This document shows positions 1-11,600 of a stretch of 64,000 nt of DNA, in pieces. Origin of the DNA: Ryuthela nishihirai (Eukaryota > Arthropoda > Arachnida > Araneae > Heptathelidae). The number at the start of each line of letters is the position of its first letter. Within the stretch, counting starts at the first letter, position 1. Both the position numbers and the translations under genes were made by a program. The notes beneath the pieces were generated by a model. That model worked only from the letters and a program-made list of their open reading frames with translations, was not told the origin of the DNA and did not search any database. The stretch is from positions 48,456,135 to 48,520,134 of the forward strand of contig JAWZYU010000010.1 in assembly GCA_038380435.1 (NCBI GenBank), given 5' to 3'.

Positions 1-761
1 CTCTCTTCAAATCAAAACACATTGACAGATTCTGAAGACTGAATCATGATTCATGCTAAAGAATGCATGTGCCCATTAGTGTGGGATCCAGTCATGATTC
101 TGCCTATACCATGTTAGCTGGGCTCTCCTGTAGGAGGATTCTGCTGGCTCGGGTACTTTCACAGGGTCCTGAACACTTGCCATATTTTTTTTATTATTGT
201 ATTTCTTGTTTCATCCATTCTTGTCTTCTGCATACATCTTTAGAAGCCATTTCAACTTCTCTTATCATAGATGTTAACTTTTACTCAGCATTCATGGCCT
301 TGCTCCATACATTAGAATACTCTGTTATAGTGTGGAAGAAGTGAAGTGACTCTTTTCTCAGGTATACTTCTATCCATAAAATTGAATTTAACATTCTTAC
401 TACTTTTCTTGCATATTTGTTCCTGCTCTCGCTTCTTGGACAGCAGACCTGAGATGCTTAAGAATGTTTTAACTTTCTCATCATTTCTCTGTCTGCTTCA
501 AAATATTCTCTTCCATTATCTTCTGCTTTTAGATAATTTGTTTTCTCAAAATTTGTATCATCTTTCATTTCATATGTTTAACCTTTAATTTCCTCGTCAT
601 ACATTCTAAGCCCATCTTTATCCTGCATAATTTATTTCCTGAACATCTTCAAAGAAAAAGCGAGAAGCTGTATGCTCCTACAACTAGCATATTCACTCCT
701 TCATATTTTCTATACCATTCTTTCAAAACCATTTTAATATTGATCTTAATCAGGGGTCTTA
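1..761. other. no supported gene; possible decayed repeat
   Basis: AT-rich sequence without a credible gene. On the - strand around 60-640 short peptides with charged residues and a YGARPWML-like string recall the end of a LINE reverse transcriptase, but frames change often and I cannot assign a family. Confidence 0.25.
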
Positions 762-1506
762 AGCTGTCCATACACAATTGGTCTTGGGGCCAAGCTGGGT
801 CCATCAGCTCCCCCTTTCAGTCCAAGCACGAGCGTGTATGAGGGGTACAGTTCAAAGGACAAGCCACGTCAGTCCAAGCGCAAAGGGTAAATTCTGCCCA
901 TCGGTCCTCTTTGATCCTTTGCATCGGCCAAAGCTAGAGTAACCGTGTGTGGGGTGACTCGATAGCCTTATCACTATGCATATGCCCTCTCACTTCCATT
1001 CACTACATTTGCTACTAACACAAAGCCGTGCTGTTTACTAAGAAGTGATTGCTCAGCAGTATTGATATCATTATTTTCAAAATATTGCATAAGAAAATAA
1101 ACTACTCTAAAGAATTTACATGTGTACAACATGTTTTCGAGGTATAACTGATATAAAGTTTTTTTTTTTACATGAATGTGAAAAATTAAGTACCCTCATT
1201 TCTGAATGTGCATATTTTTAGGTTTATAGTGATATAAAAATAATCAGCTAAAAATTCATACTTTTAAAATAAATGTATGCACTATCCTACCAAAATATTG
1301 GAGAATTTATGCTATGTCATGAAATCTATCTAACTTCTAAACTCTTATAACTTCTAAACTATGTATATGTGACTGAAGATAAAATAAAGATCATAATCAA
1401 ATCTATTTAAATCTCGATTTTTCAAAAATATTTATTAAGCATTTAAAAAATTATGGAAGCTTATTTTATGAAAACTGTTCATAATTCTCTAATATGAAAT
1501 AATCAT

Positions 1507-1600
1507 TAAATAAATACCCCCTCAAGCAGCTGCTTGCCACAGAGGTCTGACAGGAGCCTGTCAGTTTATATGCCATAGTAGAAGGTCTTCAAATTTTTAA
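1507..1600 (-). mobile_element. SINE-B fragment (3' half)
   Basis: Reverse-strand match to the 3' half of SINE-B, including the end that on the + strand reads accccctcaagcagctgc. The tRNA-like head is missing. It abuts the RTE copy that starts near 1624, and both lie inside the Harbinger element. Confidence 0.75.
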
Positions 1601-1623
1601 AATATATTTTTATTAATTGGTTT

Positions 1624-2900
1624 CAAACAATTATAAGTTTTAAATGAATAACAGAATTAAGAATCTGGTTGACAGGCAATTGCATGATGAGCAATATGGA
1701 TTCAGAAGTGGTAGGGGATGTGCAGATCAGATATTTTTACTTAGGCAGATTCTTGAGAAATGTTTAGAGTTTCAGAAACCTTTGGTTGCTAGCTTTGTTG
1801 ATTTCAAAAAGGCTTTCCACTCTGTTGATCATCATAATTTGTGGTTGATTGTGAGATCATATGGTATACCTGACAAGTTAGTTAACATAATGAAAGCTCT
1901 CTATAATAACACTGAGTCGTGTGTGAGAGTTAGTAAGGCTTGTAGCAATTGGTTTAGCATTACTTCTGGTGTTCGACAAGGGTGCATTTTGTCTCCTTTT
2001 CTCTTTAGCTTGGTTATTGATTATGTTATGTGAAATACACTTCAAGGGAAAGATTTTGGCCTTAAATGGACTGGTGATACGAAGATTTCTGATTTTGATT
2101 ATGCTGATGATTTAGCCCTTTTGGCAAATGATGATGAGATGAACTCTTTCATTCGAGCTGTTGATGAGACTGGTACTAGAGTAGGTTTGGTTATAAACAG
2201 AGAGAAAACTAAAGTGATGAAAATTGGTCAGGCAGGCTGTGATTCAGTTAATCTGAATGGTTGCAGTCTTGAGCAGGTGTCACAGTTTAATTATCTTGGG
2301 AGCTATGTAACAAATAATGGTGATGTGCGGCATGAGATTAACAGACGAATAGGGATTGCTGCCGGGACTTTTAAGAATCTATGAAGAGTGTGGAGAAATA
2401 GGCGTATACATCTAAATGCTAAAATTAGACTGTATGATAGTTTGGTTCTTTCTAGGGTTGGTTATGGTAGTGAAACTTGGATGCTATGTAAACAAGATAA
2501 CAGGAAACTAGATGCTTTTGATTCTAGATGCTTATGCAGTATCTTGCATATTAGGTGGTTTAACTTTGTAAGTAATGATGTGGTTAGGCAAAGGAATCGA
2601 CAACCTCCTTTAACCAACATATTGTGCAAAGAGAGACTCCGTTGGTTTGGTCATGTTGCCCGTATGGATAATTATAGATTAGCGAATAGGGTTATGAACA
2701 ATGTGCCTAAAGGCTTCAGAAAGAGGGGAAAACCAAGGATTCAGTGGGCAGACAATGTCAAACAGGACCTTATTAGAATTGGTGTGCAGTGGCCAGATGC
2801 AGCAGATGTAGCTCAGGACAGACTTGCTTGGAGAACTAAATTGCACGGTCTGGTTGGACCTCCGTAGCTCATGACTGCTTGAGGAGGAGGAGGATGAAAT
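1624..2900 (+). mobile_element. RTE-type LINE, 5'-truncated, 3' half of ORF
   Basis: One frame runs from 1644 to 2867 with only two internal stops (2031-2033 and 2382-2384). Reverse transcriptase motifs are in order: DEQYGFRSGRGC, FVDFKKAFHSV (motif A), GVRQGCILSPFLF (motif B) and YADDLALLAND (motif C). Then come INREKTKVMKIG, a YGSETW-type segment, and the C-terminal RLRWFGHVARMDNYR and RWAD-like region ending LVGPP. Comparison with the other copies shows the stops replace CGA and TGG, both simple C-to-T or G-to-A changes. The tail is a short GAG/GAT-rich run after ctgcttga. It is 5'-truncated, as is usual for LINE insertions. Confidence 0.9.
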
Positions 2901-2999
2901 GATTTCCGCTGTAAATCTTTTGCTTCATTACTGTAGCGAAATATCCAATTTACATAACATGGAAATTCTCTAATATTTTGGTAGGTCATATACTAGTTA

Positions 3000-3770
3000 T
3001 ATTTCAGCAACGACAACTGTTACAAAATTTTAAGTACCATGTCTTGCCATGGTACTTTTCCGTGCCCATTGAAATATTCCACATATCTCTGTCGACTTTT
3101 TCTAGCCTTGTCAGCAACATTTCAATAATTACCCACCTCAAAATCATTGATGGACTCATCATTTCTCCAGTCTCCATGTGTTATATTTCTAGTTTCTGTA
3201 TCCTCTCAATCCAATAATTTGCAGGTGAATAGGTCAACTAACATTTTCTTCTTGAATAATTATGCAATATGCAGCAGACCATGGGTATGGAATCTATTTT
3301 TTCAGAATTTAAATTAATTGCAATATGCAATACTCAGAATCTATTAGCTATTATGACAAATGTATTTTCTATAACAGTTCTTGCATGTGATAGCCTGTAA
3401 TTGAATATTTCTTTTGAAATGCTTCATCATCTACTTTAGATATTTCTTTCAATGGAAAAGGTTTGATAAATGTTCATCTATGGCAAAGGCTTCATCTGCA
3501 AAGAAAACGAAATTCATACCATCTATTGTTATACTGCTATATGGCAAATTTAGCAGCTTCTTCAATTTTGAACAGAAATGGTGGTTTTTAATGATTCCAC
3601 TGTTGGATAATATCTGTGGAGTATTTCTTATAATTTTCTGGGAAATTCTCTTTTAGCTCTCTTAACAAAGCCATATAAAAAAAAACTACGCTTTTTTTTC
3701 TGTTTTGGTTCTTCATTTTGCAGAGCAATTATTAAAGCAGCCACTTTTATTTACTGAATAAAGACATGGC
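3000..3770 (-). pseudogene. HARBI1-like transposase remnant
   Basis: Translating the - strand in shifting frames gives, in family order: AALIIALQNEE and ELKENFPENYKKYS (N-terminal region), then FFADEAFAIDEHL and PFPLKEI (catalytic region), SITGYHMQ, CCILHNYS (the family's CILHN motif), and near the C-terminus VEYFNGHGKVPWQ. Stops and frameshifts are frequent, and the stretch between the N-terminal part and the ADEAFA motif is shorter than in intact copies, so the middle is deleted. It cannot encode an active transposase. Confidence 0.7.
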
Positions 3771-4129
3771 ACCAATTTTACGAATGCATCGAAAAAATAT
3801 AAGCGAAACTCATATGAACATGTGCAGAAACTGAACTGTTGCTCAAAAGAAAGCTGACAGTAGACTGATATCTGTGCCTTGGACCAATGGCCTGACGAAT
3901 GTCCTGACCATGTATAGGCAAGTTCAGGACGTTCGTCTAGATCTTGTTTCCAAGTCCAATTGTATATATGGCCAGCATTAAACAGTACACTACCATGAAA
4001 TTTAAGGGGCTGTGAAACACTTTTACTCTAATGGACATCTAATTAAATAAAACAAGTCCTTCATTTTCACTCCCATGGATAAAAATGCAAAAAAATAAGT
4101 ACAGTTTAATAAATCATGAAATATTATTA

Positions 4130-4505
4130 TAGCTGTTAAGCCACCAAGAGCAAATTTTTCTGTATCCCAGTCTGTGGATGATGATCATAACACTACCCTT
4201 TATCATTTGCACAGCATCCATCAGTTGTCTCATGGTTATGCACCTGCCATTTTGAATGCGTTGGTCAATGAATTGTTCATTTTCACTGTGACAAACATTG
4301 GTCTTCTGGCTCTTGGTTTGTCCTTGATGTCGAAATCACCATTCTGGAACCATTGGAGCTACCTCTGGACATTACTTCAATCAATTACCTGGTCCCCATA
4401 GACTGCCATGAGTTTATGATGGATTGATGTGTCACTCTTCACCTGATTTAAGCAGAAATTCAATCATTGACTGTTGACAGATATGGCTGTCATTTTGTCC
4501 ATATA
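4130..4505 (-). pseudogene. mariner-like transposase fragment, N-terminal HTH domain
   Basis: The - strand reads, across frames, IEFLLKSGEE, then VYGDQVID, FQNGDFDIKDKPRARRP, ENEQFIDQRIQNGR and ITMRQLMDAVQMIKGSV. This is the paired helix-turn-helix part of an arthropod-type mariner (SETMAR-like) transposase. Several frameshifts and stops are present and the catalytic domain is absent. Confidence 0.75.
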
Positions 4506-5014
4506 CTTCTGAACAAAACAAAAAAAAAAAAAAATTATTATGTTATTAGGTTTGTAGTAGTATAACAAGTAATCATTAATTCTTCTCTCTCCCTTAAACA
4601 TGTGCATGTCTGACTAATTGTGCATTACTTATTGACCATCCTTTGTATATAAACATTTTTGAGATTCTGCTGGTTTATACATGTTATATTTAGTATTTTG
4701 CATTCTTTATTCCTTGAATATGTTCAACTTGATAGTGACATTTCTTATTCACTTTGCAAATGTTCATTAGCAAGATAATTTTTAGTGCTCAATTTTGTAT
4801 ACTTTATTTCTGAGAATAATTATTTACATTCATTTGTGTTTTTTTTACCAGTAAAAAAAACTATCTAAATGGTAGATAGAATTTATTTTCAGTAATATAT
4901 ATTTTAAAAACCCAAGTGTTACTTTGTCTTTTTCTGATTTTTAATTAGTCTGGTAGTTCTTCCATTCTATAACTTGTAGATTAAATATCAGTTTCAGAGG
5001 AGATAGAACATATG
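4506..5014. other. intergenic or intronic AT-rich DNA
   Basis: AT-rich with homopolymer runs. I see no exon, RNA gene or recognisable repeat. No NUP214 exon upstream of 5562 could be found here. Confidence 0.5.
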
Positions 5015-5235
5015 AAGGGATGTAACTTTAACTTTAATTGGGATAGTGGCTAGGAGGCTTGTTGCTATTCCATTGGGCATAATTTATGTATTCTGTTAAC
5101 TCTAACCAAGAGTGTGGTTAGAGAATTTGACTGTCCCAGTGGTTCATGTCTTTATGTGATAAGATTATATGTACATATAAGCTGGGAATAGTTCCTAGGA
5201 TTCTTCCTTGTCCTCTATATAGCTTATAAGATGCG
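5015..5235 (+). repeat. tRNA-like SINE, family D
   Basis: The block around gggatagtggctaggagg and ctctaaccaagagtgtgg recurs at 53215-53405. It begins with a tRNA A-box-like string (tagtggctaggaggcttg) and is therefore probably a tRNA-derived SINE. Two copies are too few to define the ends. Confidence 0.5.
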
Positions 5236-5561
5236 CAATGGCATCTGAAACTTTTCAGGTTCAATTACATTGAATTCTAAAAATTTATTAATGATACTCA
5301 AAATTTTCTGTAAAAGAAAATATTGTTCATGAAGATTGTTTGTTATTATAGTAAAGAATTAAGGTTATGTAAAAGAAATGTTGATTTTAATAGTATATAC
5401 AAGCAGGTATATTTAAAATTATTAGAAATCTAAGCATTCTTTTATACTGGTATTTAATTACTCCTAATTAAAATGCATTTATAATACTCTGTATGAAGTA
5501 TCTTTGCAAAAATATTTATTACATTTTTTAGTTTGGAAGTAATCATTATGTATTTTTTCAG

Positions 5562-5665
5562 TTTCGAGCATTTGTTGGATATCAACAACATTATTTGCTA
5601 CTGTATATACCCCATCTGGTAATACAGATGATAAAACATCCTTCTTAGTATTTGTATCAACCCCA
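5562..5665 (+). CDS. NUP214: NUP214 exon, propeller blade segment
   Basis: The acceptor is a T-rich tract ending ttttttcag and the donor is CCA|gtaagt. Two bases complete a codon begun in an exon left of the window, followed by 34 codons ending in phase 0. The peptide contains SSICWISTTLFATVY and resembles the human segment with DVLWIGTYVFAIVY, a propeller beta-strand pair. The other two frames contain stops. No matching upstream exon was found in 1-5561, so the preceding intron is longer than 5.5 kb. Confidence 0.88.
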
Positions 5666-8600
5666 GTAAGTACTTTTGCTGCATAATATTTAAAATTAAC
5701 AGTGCTTTTCATAATTTTATAAATAAAACTATTTAGTTTTATTATTACATAAATTTCAACTGCTCTTAATTTTATAGTTTGTATGGACATTGTCAAGCAG
5801 TAGAGAAATCATTAGCAAAGAAATTACTAATTTTTTTTTTCTTTTCAAGATTAAAAGTACATAAATATGACAGTAACTGTCAAGGTAGTTAGTTTGGAAA
5901 ACAATGATTAGTAATTCTAATTTTATATGGAACTTTTGTGTCAGTTTTTTTTTCCCAGTAATTTCTATAATAATAAAAGAAGCTTGTGGAACACTAACAA
6001 ATATTTTACATGGGGGGACAAGCATATACTATGCTCTTTTTGATGAAAATACAACACTTCAGAGTTTCATTCCACAGTAATAAGATCTGCCTTTTTTTAT
6101 ATATATATATAAAAGTGGTATGCTTTTATTGATAAAAGGTTAGTGATCAATTCTAGGTTAATAAGTGATTTCATTATGCTGAAAAATAGCCAGGTTGAAT
6201 TATCAGAACACATACTGCTTAATGTTTGGAAAATATTCTTTACTGTAGCATGCATGTTTGTAATGGAGTATACAATAGTGCTGCTAACAAATATTAGTGC
6301 TTAGTAGTGCTGTTAGCAAATATTAGTTCTGTGTGTTAAGCTGAATACTTCCTAGAAACAAAAGGAACATTCATTTTATAAGTGAACTGTTAAAATTTAA
6401 AAATGAGCACTAAACTACAGAAAATAATTTTTGACCAAACAAAAACTAAAAAACTTAGTATGCATAAATAGCCACTTCACATCATGCTTAATTTTTATAT
6501 TCCACTTATTTTTTATTGCTTCCAGATGGGAGAAATAATAAATAATCAAGTAGTTTTGATTATGAGAATATTGGTTTGGTGTTAAAGCATTGTGTTTTTG
6601 TCTCAAGAACCAAGCTCAACAGAGATGTGATGAGAAATACTTTTTGTATCAGCATCACTTTCCAATGCCTGAAGTTTTTATAATGATAATCAATAAACTC
6701 CATGAACACTCATTTAAACTAATTTGCATTTTTCTATAAACCAGTGTTTTACATTCATACAAAATCCTCAGGGAGCTATAAGGCACAGAGGTCCAACCAG
6801 ACTTTAATTTAGTTCTCCAAACACGTATATCCTGAGCTACAGCTGTTGCACTGGACCACTGCAGACAAATTCTAACAAAATTCTGTTTAACCAGTCCACC
6901 ACATCCTAGGTCTTACACTTTTTTTTTGATACCTTTAGGCACTATTCGTAAGTATTTGTCTATATGTAGTTATGCATGTGGACAGCATAGGCAAACCAAT
7001 GTAGTCTCTGCAGTATATGCTGCTGAAAGATGGTCACTTACTCCTTTGCCTAACTTCATCGTTACTTACAAAATCAAACCATCAAATGCCCAAATTACTG
7101 TGTAAGCATCTAGAATCAAAAGTATCATGTTTCCTGTTATTGTACTAGAAAGGATCCAAATTTATCTACCATAACAAACTTTGGAAAGAACTAAATTTTC
7201 TCTACAAATTCTTAAAAGTCCTACAAGAAATCCCCATTCTTCTGTTTATTTCATGTTTGCACATTTTCAATATCTGTTACAAAACTCCTGAAATAAACTG
7301 AAAAATTTGCTCAAAAGTGGACTTTTTCAAATAAATTAAGCAAATGTAATGCAATGCCAAAAAAAAAAAACGAATTATGCAGAATGAGTTGGGGGTGAGA
7401 GAGAAAAAAATGAGAGACCCTACAAACACAATGTTAAGATAACCTGTAGATATTAAGATCCATGAACATCTGCCAAACAGCTTAGCTAATGCATGCAGCC
7501 CCTGCTTTATCCCATCTTACCATTCCTTTTTGTAAAGGTGAGAACTCCCAAGCCAGAGGCACCATTTTGTCCATTAGTAAGCAAATATGTTTACTTTTTA
7601 TCAAACGTGAAAAAGAGCTTTTGAAATATATCAAAATTTAAACAACTGAATACAGTGTTCCAGTACTGCATTACTTTGTTAAAGAAATTAGAGGTCTTAA
7701 ATCCACAATACTGAATGGCTTTCATGGGCATCGTATGACTATATCCTGACACACCTGTTATAGCAGTATTGGACCTCATTCAGAAAATAGTACAGGAACC
7801 AGAAGCACCACTAATAGGGAAAAAATGCCATAATGAGAGTATTCATAGAAGAAGATAAATTGTTTTAAAGTAAATAACAAAATGTATAAACCAAGCGCAT
7901 TGGGGTCCCAGTGGGTTCCTGCTTTCAGGAATGCCTTTGGATGTTGCAGTGTACAAAATAGAGAAGGGAATTCTCTCTACAGTACAAAATCCACCATTGT
8001 TATATCAAATATACATAAGACATCATGATAATAATATATAGAAAATGTGAATGAAAATCCTAAAAGATTTGCAGAAAAAAAAAAGGAAAACATATATTCA
8101 AGCATAAAGTTTACAATAGAAAATCAGAAGCCACCTTACCTTGACCTCCTTCAGAGACAAGAAACCACCATCCAGACAGGAATGTATTGTAAACTAGTGA
8201 CCACAACCATCATAATCCTATTTGAGTTTGCTCACTGCTTAGAGCATAAAAAAAAAGTGCAATAAGATCAGCAGTTATTGGAAACTGTAGATATTCAATG
8301 GACAAAGGAATATTTTAGAGTGAAAGAAAAGTCAACTACACCTTAACAAGGGATCCTGAGATATCAATACAAAAAATTGAAAATGAAGCCAAATCTGCCA
8401 CAAAAATTAGTTTTTTGCCAGCACATCCAAAAATACAATTTAAACATACTGAACATACTACGGCTAAAGAAAATCTTATATAGAATTACAAAGCCACATC
8501 TATATAAAATACTAACAGCAGCAGCTCAGACACTGAACAGAGTAAAGAATGGCAGGGATAAAATTTTTAAAACAGCTGGCACCTATAAAATCCTAGTATT

Positions 8601-11600
8601 AAATCAAACTGCATAACTCAATACACCATATATAGAGAAAACTGAACATCCTGTGGGAAAAGTTCATAAAAAATAGATATCAAAAATAAGAAAAAAAATA
8701 GCAACAAAAAATAACAGCACATCAAATGCAATACCACTATTTGAAAAAGCAGAAGTATTAGCAAATCTATGGACAGTATATCAACTTAAACTCTGAGAAA
8801 TATATGCCATAACCAAAATAGAGGTAGTTGCTATATTGATGAAATCATACCTCCTCCACACCACTGAAGATTATTAACATATAGAGCATATTAGAATAAA
8901 AAAATCCCTAAATGCATAGACAAGGAATAATTAAAATAAATCTAGATTAGTCCAACAATCAAAATCTGAAATTCTGAACTGATAAACACAGAACCTTCCA
9001 AAGCTCATTGTTTCCCAGCATCATCTGTACACATGAACCCTTTAAATGCAACAGAAAAAGAATCCTCCACCTTTTGTCCACAGCAAACAATGCTGACATC
9101 CTGAAGAAGGCATCATTGATGCTGAAACATGTAGGAAGTCTTCCTTTCCCTCCCACAAGAGAGTATCTCTTTAGAAAGGTACTAATGGCCTGCCCATGAG
9201 AAAGCAGGGCCAGACATTAGGTACTAGGCCTGGCCGGTTCTATGCATCATCACGGGAGATTGGTACATAGCTCTCCTTCCAGTGACTACCTAGCTATCAT
9301 TTACAGTTTGATCTTATGCATCCCCATGACTTCTCAACTCATGCTGTTCATCATTAAGTTGTCCAGCAACCAAATTCTTAAGTAAATAATATATAATTAT
9401 AAATATATACTGCAATTGAAATTTGAAAAAAATTAAATATTGACCAAAAATGAAACCATTATATATGCCTAACCACAAATGGTAAATTCTTGAGGAAACA
9501 GCAGATTATGATATTTTGTTAAAAAAACCTATTTTTAAAGGGACTTAATCATATTTGTATTTTTAAAGGGACTTAATCATATTTGTAATTAATTCAAAAT
9601 TGAATAACTAGTATTAAGAAATTATAATTTTTTTTTAAACAATGACAAATGAAACTTTTGCCATTGTTTTAATTTTTTTTTATTAGCAGTGTAATGCAAT
9701 TTTAGCCTGAATTTGATTTCAATTTCAGTGCTTTAAAATTTACATTCTTTGAAATATTTTTAATTGTTTTCACAACTGTTTATCTCATTCATTTTATGCA
9801 TTTTTTGGGTTTTATTTAAATTATCTTGTTTTTAATGCAAAATGATTTTTCTGGCACTAATATCTTAGTTTTAGTTTGCCACTTGCCAAAAAACCAAGCA
9901 AATGCATCATGCATTGTTTGCATAAATATTGAAAATATTTAGGAAAAACAAATGAAAGATTTAAGTTGCGAGAGAAATAAGCTCACCGGACAAAAAATTA
10001 GTCACCCATGGCTGAATGTCACCTAATAGCGCATAACGCCTCCATGCGACCAAAGAACAGCCGAAATCCTGTCTGGCATGGATGCTACCAGTGTGCGGAT
10101 GTAGTGCACATCAGTATTCATCCACTCTTCCAGCAGCAAATGCCACAGTTTGGGCTGGATGGCTGGGACAGTGCTTCACTTGTTGCCCTAAATAGTTCCA
10201 CAAGTTTTCTATGGGATTCAAATCCAGGTATTTGGCGAGCCAGTCGATGTTTGAAGGCTTCAGAATACTCATCATGCCAGTCCAACAACTTTGAGCCCCG
10301 TGCACATGACAATTGCCGTCTTGGCAGACTGGGGTATCCTTTTGGTGTTCACTGTGGAGATGCTCCACAAAAGGCAACACGTGGTCGTCCAGTAGCTCCA
10401 TATAGCCCTTTTGGTTCAAGTGCAACTTCACCACAACCAAAGGACCCATTTCCTCATATGTGAAACACCCCCAGAATGTCACAGAGCCTCCTCCAGCTTG
10501 AACAGAACCTTGCACACAGTCCACATGGAAGGCTTCATGCAGCTTACGATGTACCCTTCGCCTCATATTTGAGTACAAGCAAAAACGTTACTCATCTGAC
10601 CAGATCACACACTTCTAAGAGTTGACAGTTCAGTCTTTGTGGTGCCGCACCCACTGTAGCCATGCAGCCTTGTGCAGAGTTGTTAACATGGGTCTCTTCC
10701 ATGGTACTCTGCTCCAGATATCCATGACATGCAGTTCCCTTCAGAGTGTTTGTTCAGAAACAGTTTGCTATAGGCCTGCATTGACTGACTGGAGCAATTC
10801 CTGCCTCATTGCAAAGTGGCTTGCACTAACAGTGCATGACACACTGCAGCGGTCCCTATTGGTGAGGGGCAGGGGTGGCTCCGTCGGTAGCGTGCCAGGC
10901 TCGTAATCTGTAATTCCCTGGTTCAAGTCCCACCTGGGTCAGCATTGAGATTTATCTCCGCAAAATTCCCCCACCCTGCCCACGGTCAGTAGGGGACACC
11001 GATGGGCTTGGAAAGGCCACCGTCCATCAGATGGGATGTTAAGCCGTGGCCCCTTGTGCAGGAGACCCATTCCCTGTGCATGTTAAAGAACACACTGGAT
11101 AGCCTTGACAGGAGGCTACCATCTCTCTCCCAACAGCTGATCCAGTGGGTTCCCTCCCCAACCTTTTCTGAGCCTTCAGGGTCCTTGTGACCTGTCCATT
11201 TAGCCCATAGTGTGCAAAAAAAGTGCCGCTCAGATGTAAAACAACCCAACCCTATTGGTGAGCACAGTGTTTCTGCCGCAGTTCTGGCAATGATTAGCGG
11301 TGGACTGCGATGTACGCCATTGCTGGAAGACCTTTTGGACAATACATTTTGACACACCTGCAAAGGCAGCAACTTCTTGTACACTATGCCCTTTGGCTTG
11401 GCCAAATGCAATAACACCTTTTTGCCACTCATTCACATCTTTGGTGCGACCCATGTTTCACAGAGCAACTAACACACACATGGCACACAACCACTTCTTG
11501 TCACTGTATGAACCCTGTAGCGCATGGCTCAGCTATTTGTAGAACATGTTTATTACTGGTGCGATCTCATTTGCTCTCTAATGGACTTAACCCTCTTATG

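Larger units (their letters stand above)
762..3977 (-). mobile_element. PIF/Harbinger DNA transposon with nested SINE and LINE
   Basis: The ends form terminal inverted repeats: AGCTGTCCATACACAATTGG at the left, and TGCTGGCCATATATACAATT read inward from the right. They are flanked by TTA at 759-761 and 3978-3980, the 3-bp duplication typical of PIF/Harbinger. GC-rich subterminal sequence with internal palindromes lies at both ends, for example GACGAATGTCCTGA against TCAGGACGTTCGTC near 3895-3935. Transposase remnants lie on the - strand at about 3000-3770. A SINE-B fragment and an RTE LINE (1507-2900) are nested inside. The element is non-autonomous and old. Confidence 0.75.

Noticed and set aside
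4174..4401. 75-codon + strand ORF preceded by a cag acceptor-like site, considered as an upstream NUP214 exon
   Set aside because: The opposite strand reads as a mariner transposase HTH domain, and the + strand peptide has no propeller similarity.
10008..10463. 151-codon + strand ORF
   Set aside because: Shadow of the Tc1 transposase on the opposite strand.
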